In this document: positions 35,157 to 44,973 of the stretch, piece after piece
Position numbering within the stretch: position 1 is the first letter of the stretch
Layout of the letters: each line of letters begins with the position of its first letter
Origin: Trileptium ribeirensis
Taxonomy: Eukaryota > Nematoda > Enoplea > Enoplida > Thoracostomopsidae
Direction of reading: 5' to 3'
NCBI GenBank assembly: GCA_030248225.1
Contig: JASANE010029130.1
Location: 87,772-151,771, forward strand
DNA: 64,000 nucleotides
Notes under the pieces: generated by a model
The model's input: the letters and a program-made list of their open reading frames with translations, nothing else
What the model was told of the DNA's origin: nothing
Database searches by the model: none
Made by a program: the position numbers and the translations under genes

Positions 35157-35809
35157 AATTTCAAATTCTTCGTTTCAAAACTAGTACTGTTATAGGGAGA
35201 AGATGGCATGCACAGTGGAGAAATTGAATCAAAAGAAGAACCTAATCAAGATCATGATTTGGCACAAGTACGTTTAATTTGTTTACTCAAAATTAGCCCA
35301 TTATATATTTATTATATAGAACGTACTCATTACATATACCTTTTACCAAGTATTCATCTATAATTACAGTTTTAGCAATCACTGTCACTGGGCCTTCAAG
35401 GGGTTGTTTTCATGCAAGAATAGTGTATACCGGAATTTCCATGTATTGCCTGTTCCCCTGCTAAAAATTCTCTGACAGATTCTTCAAATTTCAAATTCTT
35501 CGTTTCAAAACTAGTACTGTTATAGGGAGAAGATGGCATGCAGAGTGGAGAAATTGAATCAAAAGAAGAACCTAATCAAGATCATGATTTGGCACAAGTA
35601 ATGTTTAATTTGCTTACTCAAAATTAGCCCATTATATATTTATTATATAGAACGTACCCATTACATATACCTTTTACCAAGTATTCATCTATAATTACAG
35701 TTTTAGCAATCACTGTCACTGGGCCTTCAAGGGGTTGTTTTCATGCAAGAATAGTGTATCCCGGAATTTCCATGTATTGCCTGTTCCCCTGCTAAAAATT
35801 CTCTGACAG
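35157..35809. repeat. Tandem duplication of a 330-bp unit
   Basis: 35157-35478 and 35487-35809 are near-identical (offset 330-331 bp, a few substitutions). Each unit starts TTTCAAATTCTTCG and ends ATTCTCTGACAG. Each holds an open stretch after TGTTATAG and before a GTA (about 35194-35270 in unit 1) that looks like a small exon but cannot be assigned. The right edge cuts into the integrase remnant. Confidence 0.9.
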
Positions 35810-35924
35810 CTTTCTGTGATACAGATAGCCCACTTTTCTTTGCCGATTTATAAAGATTAGCCACTGAACCAAGTCCCAAGGGATTTGACGGATCATAATA
35901 TAGTTTACTTAGCTGTTTTTGCAT
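35727..35924 (-). pseudogene. N-terminal remnant of Polinton retroviral-type integrase
   Basis: ATG at 35924, 65 residues. KLYYDPSNPLGLGSVANLYK, then AKKSGLSVSQKAVREFL, resembles the N-terminal helix-turn-helix/zinc-like lead of Polinton and Polinton-like-virus integrases, where a YxxPxxxxxxxSVxxLYxxAKK pattern is typical. The DDE catalytic core and chromodomain are missing: the frame stops at 35727, where the 330-bp duplication begins. The assignment rests on pattern memory, so it is moderate. Confidence 0.55.
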
Positions 35925-35957
35925 GGCTGCACGTTACTTACCATATTACGCAATACC

Positions 35958-36491
35958 TTAAGCTCCTCTTATATCAACCCTAACTAGACGGCTATTTAAA
36001 ACTGCGTCTAGGTTAAAAGTAGCTAGTTTAGATAAAAACTTAGTTCCCAGATTACAGTTGTCGACTTCGAAACCTCGGTATGTGTGTGTTGTTTGAATAA
36101 GGATGACTACTCTAGGGTATGGTATAGAAATCTTCTTAAAGATATTATCCCATACGTCGAATAGATACATTACCTTAATGCTCCAAAGTTGGTTACCCGG
36201 GGGATGTAAGACTACCTCAAAATGAACATTACTGTTATTTCGGTTGATCCAGTGAATATTATAACCCCGTTTTGGGTTCCACCGTTCAATATGGGGTTTC
36301 CGCCAGTCCTCGAAACATAAAACGTTGGTCTTATTTTCACATTTTTCTATTATTTTGGGTTTGTAAGAAAGTTTCTGTTGCACCAGTAATCCTGCCTCAG
36401 TTAACAAAGCTATGGTAAGAATAGCTATAGCAATAGATTTAAAGTTCTGCTTTTTATTTGAAATCCATGTCCTTAGCTCGCTCAGTGCCAT
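35958..36491 (-). CDS. Predicted membrane protein of the Polinton-like element
   Basis: 177 residues from ATG 36491. One hydrophobic segment lies near residues 19-37 (SIAIAILTIALLTEAGLLV) after a basic Lys/Arg-Trp lead, which predicts a type II or signal-anchored single-pass protein. The remaining 140 residues are rich in Trp, Tyr, Asn and Ile. I recognise no family. It lies between the integrase remnant and a Cys/His-motif ORF on the same strand. The frame is intact while the neighbouring polymerase is broken, which could mean slower decay or chance. Confidence 0.55.
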   Translation of the reverse strand: MALSELRTWISNKKQNFKSIAIAILTIALLTEAGLLVQQKLSYKPKIIEKCENKTNVLCFEDWRKPHIERWNPKRGYNIHWINRNNSNVHFEVVLHPPGNQLWSIKVMYLFDVWDNIFKKISIPYPRVVILIQTTHTYRGFEVDNCNLGTKFLSKLATFNLDAVLNSRLVRVDIRGA

Positions 36492-36561
36492 TGTAAAATA
36501 TCACTTTCCAACAAAACAAAATGTTCTTTTAATGATTTTATTAATGCGCGACTAAACTTAA

Positions 36562-37012
36562 AATGACCCCGGCAACCATCCTATTTTGTATTTTTGGATA
36601 AAATTTGTTACGGAACGCTTTTTGGCGATTGAAATTCGACGTAAAGCTGTTCGCGAACACAGCCCTCGCGATTGAAATCTATCCATTTTGTGTTCGCGAA
36701 AATTGAAGTAAAATTACCCGAATGTTTGAGAACGAAAATTTGTCGATTTGATTGTGACGTCACTTTTGCATTAAATTTGTTCGCGAACACTGTATAATCC
36801 AAATTTAAATGATAATACATTAGGGAACAGAATTTCTGCAAACTGAAATCGCCAAAATTCTGTTCCAACACAAGGTCTAATTTCTGGCACTTGATTTGAT
36901 TTTGCCAATTTTCGGTTAGCGAAAAACCGAATGAAATTAAGCCTGTTTTCCGTAACAACGGTTTGCGATTCGATATCGGTAATGACAGAATAGGATGGTT
37001 GGCGGGGTCACC
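36562..37012. mobile_element. TTAA-flanked MITE nested in the Polinton-like element
   Basis: Ends are AATGACCCCGGCAACCATCC and, inverted, GGTGACCCCGCCAACCATCC (3 mismatches in 20), flanked by TTAA at 36558-36561 and 37013-37016. TTAA duplications are the piggyBac hallmark, so a piggyBac-mobilised MITE is likely. The inner sequence is also partly palindromic (TTCGCGAACA recurs). The minus-strand open frame across it is not a gene. Confidence 0.8.
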
Positions 37013-37057
37013 TTAAGTTTACTCACGCATAAAACACAAATTTCAAAACCAGAAAAA

Positions 37058-37429
37058 TTACTTGTATCGCATATTTTTGACCGCTTTAAAATTAAAATCT
37101 CTAATCATTTCGTCTTCAACGAGATCCCTCATTCCGATTTGTTGAGATGCAGCCTTTTCGTCCCGAAAGCACGTGTCATAGTAAAGGTTTATGTCGTCAA
37201 TACATTGTTCACGATTGCTGCAATACAGTCTCAAATCTTTCAAAACTGTATCCAGGTATAGGTCCAAATGAAACTTGAAAATGTATTGACAGCCGGTGAG
37301 TCCTGTATGTGCCCAGGGTTCGCTGTCGGGGTCGATGGCCATCTGGCAGCCTTCGCAGTTTTCCTTGGCATGTTCCAAAATTGCGCCGAATATGTTGAAG
37401 CGGTCGTAGTTCGAGACTGGACGATGCAT
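37058..37429 (-). CDS. Small Cys/His-motif protein of the Polinton-like element
   Basis: 123 residues from ATG 37429. Residues near 20-50 hold ENCEGCQMAIDPDS then a His and TGLTGC, giving C-x2-C-x12-H-x5-C, probably a small zinc site. A related pattern (C-x2-C-x9-H-x5-C with D-x-x-S between) occurs in the ORF at 42516-42905. The remainder is helical with spaced Cys residues (LRLYCSNREQC, YYDTCFRDE). No assigned function; a small DNA- or RNA-binding accessory protein is conceivable. The next minus-strand ORF pair starts upstream at 37995. Confidence 0.6.
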   Translation of the reverse strand: MHRPVSNYDRFNIFGAILEHAKENCEGCQMAIDPDSEPWAHTGLTGCQYIFKFHLDLYLDTVLKDLRLYCSNREQCIDDINLYYDTCFRDEKAASQQIGMRDLVEDEMIRDFNFKAVKNMRYK

Positions 37430-37484
37430 GACTGGTCCTTGTAATTGTATATAGCTTATTAATACTTTTCAGAAAATATAATTA

Positions 37485-37995
37485 TTAACAAGGATAAGCT
37501 GTTACAATTCTATTTCGACTTTGGATATAGACGAGCTTGAGCCGCGTACAAACTTCTTCTGATCGTCCGATTTCGTACCCAAAATTTCGAATATAAACAA
37601 ATTTGTCGCTAGACTGTTGATATTTCGCGTCGTAGCAGTGGTAAGTATCGTATATTAGTTTGTATAGTTTTGATTGTCTTACAGTAAAGTACGACTTAAT
37701 TTTGCTGGTTCCGAAGTGTACACACTTGATATGTTTCACGTGTATCGTAGGGTTGCAGGATGTTAGTGATGGTATCGATTTCGCCGCTGGATGGTTTGGC
37801 AGAGGCGCTGAAGTATCTGGCGTTAAATAAATCAAGTTTTTGTTGTACGCGATTCCAGCATGAGGCGCCGAAGAAGACATCAATGACTTTAATTTCGGTT
37901 GTCCGCGGGGCATATATTACAAAATGTGCTGATTTAAGCCCAGTAATAGCTAATTGTCGACATTTTGGAATGGGCCCGCCAGCAACGTCCAACAA
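37485..37995 (-). pseudogene. Unknown ORF split by a frameshift
   Basis: Two overlapping minus-strand frames: 37995-37696 (VIYAPRTTEIKVIDVFFGAS, CWNRVQQKLDLF) and 37913-37485 (FTVRQSKLYKLIYDTYHCYD, YQQSSDKFVYIRNFGYEIG). They look like consecutive halves of one protein that changes frame near 37700. No ATG opens the first frame, so the start is unknown. It lies back to back with the polymerase start. No family recognised. Confidence 0.45.
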
Positions 37996-38024
37996 CTAAA
38001 TATGTAGTAGATAAGGTAACAAAT

Positions 38025-41000
38025 ATGACAGTAACTGTTAACAAACTAACCCCCCATGCTTTAATTGGAGGTCCTGTTGTTTTACCTAAATGTATAGTAA
38101 ACAATAAAAGTATTAAGCCTATGGATAAGGACTATTTTTCTCGAGCATATAAAGACAAATTATGCTTCTTCCGATGCCTAGCGCTCCACCGCGGCCTCAA
38201 CTTTAAAAACAATGCAACGTTCGAAAAATACGTGGCGGAAGAATGCAGCAGATGGTGCGAATACCGGAGCATAGATGACTTTAATGGAATAGATCTGGAA
38301 GTGCTGGACGATGTAGAGGATTTCTACAAAATTAACATTGCTGTTTACGAACTCGAAATTGTCGAAGAGCTACCTGAAGAAACTACCTTGCAGCGCGCCT
38401 ACCGCAAATACCAAGAACGGCAACGAACGTTTCATCCCGTCTACGACGACTACGACGAATCGGCTCCACTAATGCCCGACACCGACGAGGAAGAAGAAGA
38501 AGATGAACCGATGATAGAATGGCGGATTGTGAAGACAGTGAATCGGTCGACGAATATGTAGAGATGGAACCAAACGACAGCTTACAGCATCGGCTCGAAT
38601 GTATGAACATTGAGGCATCAGAGGATACAAACGAAGTTGGTGCAATTAGCGATATACCGAAATCTCCCCCTGCCCCACCATCATCACTCATGCGCAAGTC
38701 CCGAGGGCTATACTACGAAACAATGAACTTGAACATTTACCAAGATCATTTTTCCTTCATCACTAATCTGAAGCAGTATACCAAGTCGTGGCGCTGCTCA
38801 AATTGCGACAAGTTATGGAATCGTATTGACAACTACAATCGCCATATAGCTGAATGCGAAGGAGCAGAAACAAAATTCAGCTACAAAGGCGGTGGTTTCG
38901 GCCTTACTAAATCAATTCACAACAAACTGATAGAAGAAGGGTTCAGCGTCGCCGACAAATTTTACCGCTTCAGAGCAACGTATGACTTTTAAGCGAGGTT
39001 TCAGCCAATCAAAGACGTGTCAGAGGAAGACAGAAAGCTCATTTACACAAAGCAGTTGCTTCCAGCTAGCGTTTCAGTTGCCAGCAACGTTCCAGAATAT
39101 GTAGAACTGAAATGCTTCATTGGCGAACCTGGCAAAATTGTGCCTTGGATGCATGCATACCTCTGCGAAATAAGCGATGCAGCGTTCGAAATCATGATGG
39201 AGGAGCATGGCGAAACCTACAATCTGCTTCGTGACCAAATGGAACGAAACAAATACCACGAAAAGGAATTCAGAAAGCTGGTTAAGGAATGCAAGAAAAG
39301 CGGACAATTACCAAAGAATATGAGGACACTAAAGACCGAGCCTACGAAACAAGACGGTGGAAAACGTATTTCGAAAAATTCGACAAATGGATGCGGCAGC
39401 TTATAGTCCTCGGCTGCAACAGCGCAAAATTCGACTTAAATCTCATTAAAAAGTACTACATTCCACACCTTATCTACAGCGTAGAGAAAATAAACAACGC
39501 CATCAAAAAGAACAACGGCTTCATGAGCGTCGCCATCGACCGGCTCCTTTTCCTCGACATCACAAACTATCTTAGTCCCGGCACAAGCTACGACAAATTC
39601 CTCAAAGCATTCAATGTGGAACAACAAAAAGGATTTTGGCCGTACGAATGGTTCGAAACCTTAGATCAACTAGAGGAAACCGACCTGCCGCCGATAAACG
39701 CCTTCTACAGCACCCTTAAACAAACACCAATGGATATAGCCGACTATGAATATCTACAAACCGTGTGGCAGCAGCATAAATTCGAAAAAATGGAGGACCT
39801 ACTGGTGTGGTACAACAACCTGGACGTAGTGCCGTTCCTCGATGCTGTGCAGAAGATGTACGATCAGTTCGAACAATGGGGCATCGACATGTTCAAACAG
39901 GCAATTAGTCTTCCCGCTGTTGCTTTACAGCGCATGATGCAGCGGCTGCCCAAAGGATGATTGTTTGTTCTGTTCAACGAGAAGTTCAAAAGCATCCACT
40001 CCATGATCAAAGGCAACATCGTCGGCGGGCCCTCAATCGTCTTCCATCGCTACCACGAGGCCGAAGTCACGGCAATTCGCGGTGGAAAATTGGTCAAGAA
40101 ATTGCTGGACTTCGATGCGAATTCCCCATACCTATGGTCCCTATGTCAGGACATGCCGACCGGCCTCTTTGCTGTTTGGATACCTATCGATGGATACTGC
40201 GGCGAACCCCTACCAACCGAATCACAAGGGCTACCGGTCGAAGAAGAACGTGCTCAATTCATGGGCCAAATGAAGAAAAACTACGAAATACCACTAAAAG
40301 CTACTCCAAGCTACACTCATTGTGCCACCGAACTCCTGTATCTCGAATATCAAAGACGCGAACTCTGTAAAAGGTTCGACCGCGAGGATGTCGTAATACA
40401 ACAGCGATTTAATGGCGGCCAGAAACTATTCAACTGCGGCTCTACACGGTACTATATACGTGAACGGCTACGTCGCACCAAATAAATACGGTAACACGCA
40501 GGCGATCATCATTGAATTTGACGGTTGCTACTGGCACGGCTGCCCCAGGTGTGCTCCCATAAAGGACGAAGAACAACAAAGGCGCCAACGAGAAACGGGA
40601 CGGAAACACTCTTTCCTTAACAGTATTGACTGTGAACTCATTATTGGCAAAGAGTGCAGTTTCGTTCCGTTTATTTCGAAACAAGTCGGTACGCCCGAAT
40701 GGCAACACTGGATAAACAAGCACGGCAACTCCGGCTTCAAGCGCGACGTCATTGAAGTCCGAGACGTCATATCTCACATAATGGCCGACAAAGTGTTTGG
40801 CATAGTGGAAGTGGATCTCCAGATACCGTACTGGAACGAGGCTGCACGTAAAAAATGGGAAGAAATGCCGCCGATATTCAAAAACATCGAAATTACGCGC
40901 GAAGATATTGGCGAATACATGAAAGACTACGCCGAGGAACGCGGTATCATGTCAACGCCTCGTCGGTCCCTTATCGGCTCATACCATGCCACAAAGGTCC

Positions 41001-42107
41001 TTCTCGCTACACCACTACTACGATTTTACCTCCAAAAATGCAGTGTCCGTGTTACCCGAGTGCACCAGTTCCTCGAGTTCAAGCGCGTGGCAGCATTCGA
41101 GCATCTCGGAGAAGAAGTGGCCAGTCAACGACGTAAAGCCGACAAATGCCCCAGCGAAAAGCTCAAAGGCGAAATGTACAAACTGATCGGCAACAACTAC
41201 TACGGTCGATTGCTGCTGGACAAAACGCTGTTCGTTCAAGACCGACACGGAGGCCCTCAAATACGTGCGCGATGCCCTGTTCAAAAAGATGGATGAAATT
41301 GATAATGGCGTCTACGAAGTGCATATGAGGAAGAAAAAGGTAGGTTTATTTGTGTTTGCACTTTTGTATGCTTAGATGAATTGTTCAACATTCACTGTAA
41401 TGTTAATAAATTGAATTTTGTAATGGAAAAGCTGTAGTGCAAAAACTGAATATATTGAATGTGAACAAAGTCTTTCGAGCTTAAATACATTAAGATAATT
41501 ATGCAAGAATAACGTGATCTACATTGTTTCAGATAACTCACGATCTACCCAACATCATTCCATTCTTCGTCTACCAGTATGCCAAACTACGCATGCTCGA
41601 GTTCTATTTGTTTCTAATGGATACCGTAGGCAAGGAGTCGTTCCAAATGATTCAAATGGATACCGACAGCCTGTATTTCGCCGTGGCACAAGAAGAATTG
41701 GAAGACAACATAACGGATGCAGCAAAATTGGCGCTATTTCAAAAGGAAAAGGCATCGTTTCTGGCCACTGACGATTTCAGCAAAAGACCACCAGGGCTGT
41801 TTAAACTCGAATGGAAGGGCGAAGGGATGGTGGCGCTGAACAGCAAAACATACTACGGGTGGAGCGCTGAAGAAAAGGAAAAAACTCGATCAAAGGACTA
41901 TCAAAACTTACGAACAATATTGGAAAAGACGCTTTCATGGGGGTGCTGATTGAAAAAGGAACATGTGGAGGAATAAACCATGGCTTCAGACTACCAAAAG
42001 ACAGTAGCTTTGTACAATACAAACAATATAGAAACCGTTTATCGTATTTTTATCCGAAAAGAATTGTTAATGAAGATGGAATTTCAACGAAACCTTTGTT
42101 ATTATAA
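38025..42107 (+). pseudogene. Protein-primed family-B DNA polymerase of the Polinton-like element, decayed
   Basis: Motifs occur in family order over 4.1 kb: an N-terminal KLCFFRCLALHRG segment (about 38155), a C2H2-like finger (CSNCDKLWNRIDNYNRHIAEC, described in part, 38798-38858), Exo I (TYDF at 38980), Exo II (NSAKFDLN, 39421), Exo III (YNNLDVVPF, 39811), Pol A (DFDANSPYLW, 40109), Pol B (LIGNNYYG, 41183), Pol C (QMDTDSLYF, 41655) and K-x-Y (41845). Breaks: frame changes near 38520-38560, 39300-39400, 40420-40480, 41240 and 41890; in-frame stops at 38990 (TAA, directly after the Exo I Phe, where the catalytic acid belongs) and 39958 (TGA). A GT-AG intron (41340-41532) lies between Pol B and Pol C. 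Known role: replicates linear element DNA from a protein primer. The first in-frame ATG is 38025. Not functional as it stands. Confidence 0.9.
41340..41532 (+). other. Spliceosomal-type intron in the polymerase gene
   Basis: 193 bp, AAG|GTAGGT donor and TTGTTTCAG acceptor, stops in all plus frames, AT-richer than its flanks, phase 0. Polymerase homology resumes immediately on both sides (VHMRKKK before, ITHDLPNIIPFFVYQYAKL after). The acceptor has the same form as those of the host genes. Confidence 0.8.
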
Positions 42108-43297
42108 ATTTGTTGTGATGAATGTGTATAATATGGAAATAAAACTTACGAAAATTCGCGGTGTTTTCTTGACAGATAGTTTTTGTAAAGCGAAAACGAC
42201 AAACGAGCGAATCGTACTGTATTAATGGAAGCAAGATTGTTTAATTGTATAATAGTGTGATGAGAAGGCAAATATGGAAAATTGTAGATAACCACGCACC
42301 CTGTCTTAAAGGGTACATGATTATCTACAATCAGGAACGAATAGCTGCGGTATGATATTTATTTTGAAATTTCGTGAAATATAATATTTACCATGTTTAA
42401 TAAACCTCTTACTTATGAAGATACACTTAGATATATAATTTATTTTCAGATTTAAAGTGATTTAAAGTGAAGATTTAATTTATTTTATTAAATTTACTAA
42501 GTTATCACTACTATTATGGAAAATATTTTGCAAAAAGTTTTGGATGCGATGGATATCGAAAATGTGGACGACCACGCAATGCTAATGGAAGTGAATTTCT
42601 GGGAAGCTGTGAAAGAGACAGTGGGGGTGGACATCCAAGAACTGAAGCTGGAAGTATGGCATAGGTGTCGACCGCTGTTGGATAAGAAAAGACAAGAAAA
42701 TGCTGAGAAGATTCTCAAGGAATTCAACGGAATATGCCTCGGCTGCTTCTACGATCACCCAAGCCAGAGTCATCACATGGCGCCGGGCGGTTGCTTGGCT
42801 GAAAGAGCCATAATAAAAAGAAGAAACGTGGAGGAAATATGCGAAAAACTGAATATAACATTCACTGAAAAACTATATGATGAAATTAAGCGCAGAGAAA
42901 AATAATTTTAATACAAACTACTTGATTTATACATTGAATTTACAAATTGAATGTAGTAGTGGAAAAACTATATATGATGAAATTAAGCGCAGAGAAAAAT
43001 AATTTTAATAAAAAACTACTTGATTTATACATTGAATTTACAAATTGAATGTAGTAGTGCATTAATAAAAGTTGACTTAATAAATTGTATAAACGAAAAC
43101 TACATGCACCAGACACCCGCTGGCACGTCCGGTCAACCCCGTACCTAGCTCCGTACAATCCCGTAGCCTCCCCTAATTGCCCCGTACAACCCGGCACTCC
43201 GGTAATGACCCCATACAGAAAAAGAAAAAATTTAATGGAAAAAGAGCCAAAATGGATCCTCGAATCCTCTATGTTCGTATTCCCCCCCTATACTACT
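41748..43297. repeat. Right terminal inverted repeat of Polinton-like element
   Basis: Inverted partner of 33691-34890. It includes the polymerase 3' end, the 42285-42335 hairpin, the 42516 ORF, a roughly 90-bp direct duplication (42885-42970 and 42972-43060) and the terminal AGTAGTATA (inverted). Having coding sequence inside the terminal repeat is unusual. Confidence 0.9.
42516..42905 (+). CDS. Small Cys/His-motif protein in right terminal repeat
   Basis: 129 residues from ATG 42516 to TAA. N-terminal helices (LQKVLDAMDIENVDDHAMLM) and a helical LDKKRQENAEKILKEF precede the motif CLGCFYDHPSQSHHMAPGGC at about residues 71-90 (C-x2-C-x9-H-x5-C). The chain then ends in charged helices. It is intact here, but the left-repeat copy has lost about 350 bp. 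The motif is related to that in the 37058-37429 ORF, suggesting two diverged paralogues. I recall similar GC...HPSQ..H..C patterns in uncharacterised Polinton ORFs, but could not check. Function unknown. Confidence 0.65.
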   Translation: MENILQKVLDAMDIENVDDHAMLMEVNFWEAVKETVGVDIQELKLEVWHRCRPLLDKKRQENAEKILKEFNGICLGCFYDHPSQSHHMAPGGCLAERAIIKRRNVEEICEKLNITFTEKLYDEIKRREK

Positions 43298-43303
43298 CAG
43301 GCA

Positions 43304-44239
43304 TATAGTTTGTGCCATCCAAAGTCCGAATTGTCACCTTTTTTACGCAGTGCAATAACACCGGCGGAATACAACAAAAATTTCGGTAGGACGTCATTGA
43401 CAGAGGAACGTTCAAATATGTGCTAGGAGAAACCTATAGGAACTCTTAATTTACATTAGAAATATTGGGGGTAATGCTCCTGAGCGTGACTGCGTCTTCA
43501 CAAAGCCCTATACGCAACATAAAGATTAAAACAGACCCTTGGAAGATTATGGCTGGTATTGAGGACTGGGAATAGTCCCGTCATCGACGATACAACGCTT
43601 TAGAATATCTCATGACGTGCTTGCAACTGTCCTGAGGGCGATTTCAGATCACAAACACCAACTAACGAAAAATTGCCTTGTAGATATTAAAAGCTTTACG
43701 GTATCGATGCACGACAGTGTCGATAATTTGGCAACACGAGGCTCTCGGATCAAAGCAGGAAGTCAACTTCGCAGTTTGCTTAGTTTCCTCTAACTATTAA
43801 TATTTAGTATTAATACTAATCCCGTAGTTTCCCTACGAATAATTTGCAACCTATGGCTTGCACACATTGTTAAAAAATTCATATTTCTACTATCTATCTG
43901 TTGCCATGGTATTGGTAAAGAGGCTAAACACCCAAGGTATTATTTACATATATATAAATGACTAATTAACAATTAATTTTTAAGGAGAGTTAATCTTGTT
44001 TCATTTAAAATGATGCGGCTAGGATATTAATGTTGAAACCTGGGAATCTTGTTTTAAATCTGCTCCTTTTGGGTATGCTATAATTTATTCTGTAGATAGG
44101 GATATATGTAGCAAAATTAATGATGAAATAAATGACATCTAACCTATTTTTCAACTCAGGAAATTTTTATATGCAAGTGGTAGTATAATTTTGAATTTTT
44201 AAAATCGTTTAATTATATGAAAAAAAGTATTATATGAAA
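43304..44239. other. Spacer between the two nested inverted repeats
   Basis: This stretch belongs to the older outer element, whose left half is only 270 bp (33421-33690), so the two halves are unequal. No gene was recognised. Confidence 0.45.
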
Positions 44240-44750
44240 AAAGTACAAGTTTCAGTTTCTACAATCAAGTAATTTTTAATTTACTATTTGACTCAAATCT
44301 AAATTATTTCAATGTAAATGATTCTGATAGAATAGGTCCTAGTAATCTGTTGTTAAATCTACTCGATTTGACTCTTCCACACTTCATTCCATATTTTTGA
44401 TTTTAGCAAAAAAATGGTAGGACAAAATCTAATTTTTAAGTCAGGTAATTTTTAGCATACCATTCATTGCTCTCGGTCATATATGTTTCATTCGTGAAGG
44501 ACGTGTATTGGGCTAAAGGAATCCAATAGGACTCATATACAAAATCTCGGAATTAATTTAGGAGCAACTGTGATACGATAGCTGTACGTGAAAAGCATGT
44601 GTCGAAGCAGCGTAGTAATGATTCAGTTAAAGCAATGTTTTCGTACAGCTGGATTTATTGATCCACCGGTGATTATTATTATGTATGTTTTGTCTCCTCA
44701 CCGATCGGTTGACCAATCTAGAGGATCGAAGGCTGAGCCCCGAGGACCCT
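44240..44750. repeat. Right arm of older outer inverted repeat
   Basis: Inverted partner of 32790-33420. Ends near 44750 in a GC-richer stretch (ACCGATCGGTTGACC, GGCTGAGCCCCGAGG) paired with 32805-32870. This places transposon sequence about 220 bp from the INTS7 start codon. Confidence 0.8.
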
Positions 44751-44937
44751 GCTATCCTATTTGCAACCTCGGACCTGGCGCAGTATTAACTTCTTTTTCA
44801 GTTATACTACATTAATTACTTTCAGTTGAAGTTTCTTGCGATTGTCCCATCATATTGAGAAATTGATATTGGTACTTAGGCAAATACAAATATATAAATA
44901 TATTCTTGGGGGATTTCTGTGTTTTCAATAAGTAATA

Positions 44938-44945
44938 TTCTACAG
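44938..44945 (+). promoter_or_regulatory. Candidate 5'UTR splice acceptor of INTS7
   Basis: ATTCTACAG ends at 44945, 28 nt before the ATG at 44974. Same form as the coding acceptors in this gene. Inferred only. Confidence 0.35.
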
Positions 44946-44973
44946 TATCGTTGTCCAACAACATAACGCATAT

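Larger units (their letters stand above)
33691..43297. mobile_element. Polinton/Maverick-like element, 9.6 kb, degraded
   Basis: Both termini read AGTAGTATA inward and are flanked by the perfect 6-bp direct repeat CAGGCA (33685-33690 and 43298-43303). Ends starting AG with 6-bp duplications are diagnostic of Polintons. Terminal inverted repeats are 1.2 kb (left) and about 1.55 kb (right). Order: left repeat with a copy of the polymerase 3' end; 330-bp tandem duplication; integrase remnant (-); membrane protein (-); nested TTAA MITE; Cys/His-motif protein (-); frameshifted ORF pair (-); then a divergent type-B DNA polymerase (+) and a second Cys/His-motif ORF (+). The integrase core, packaging ATPase, protease and capsid genes were not found. 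Intact Polintons are usually 13-20 kb, so this is a deleted, inactive copy. Confidence 0.88.

Noticed and set aside
36608..36958. 116-codon minus-strand frame inside the Polinton-like element
   Set aside because: It lies wholly inside the TTAA-flanked MITE (36562-37012) and its residues come from inverted TTCGCGAACA-type repeats.
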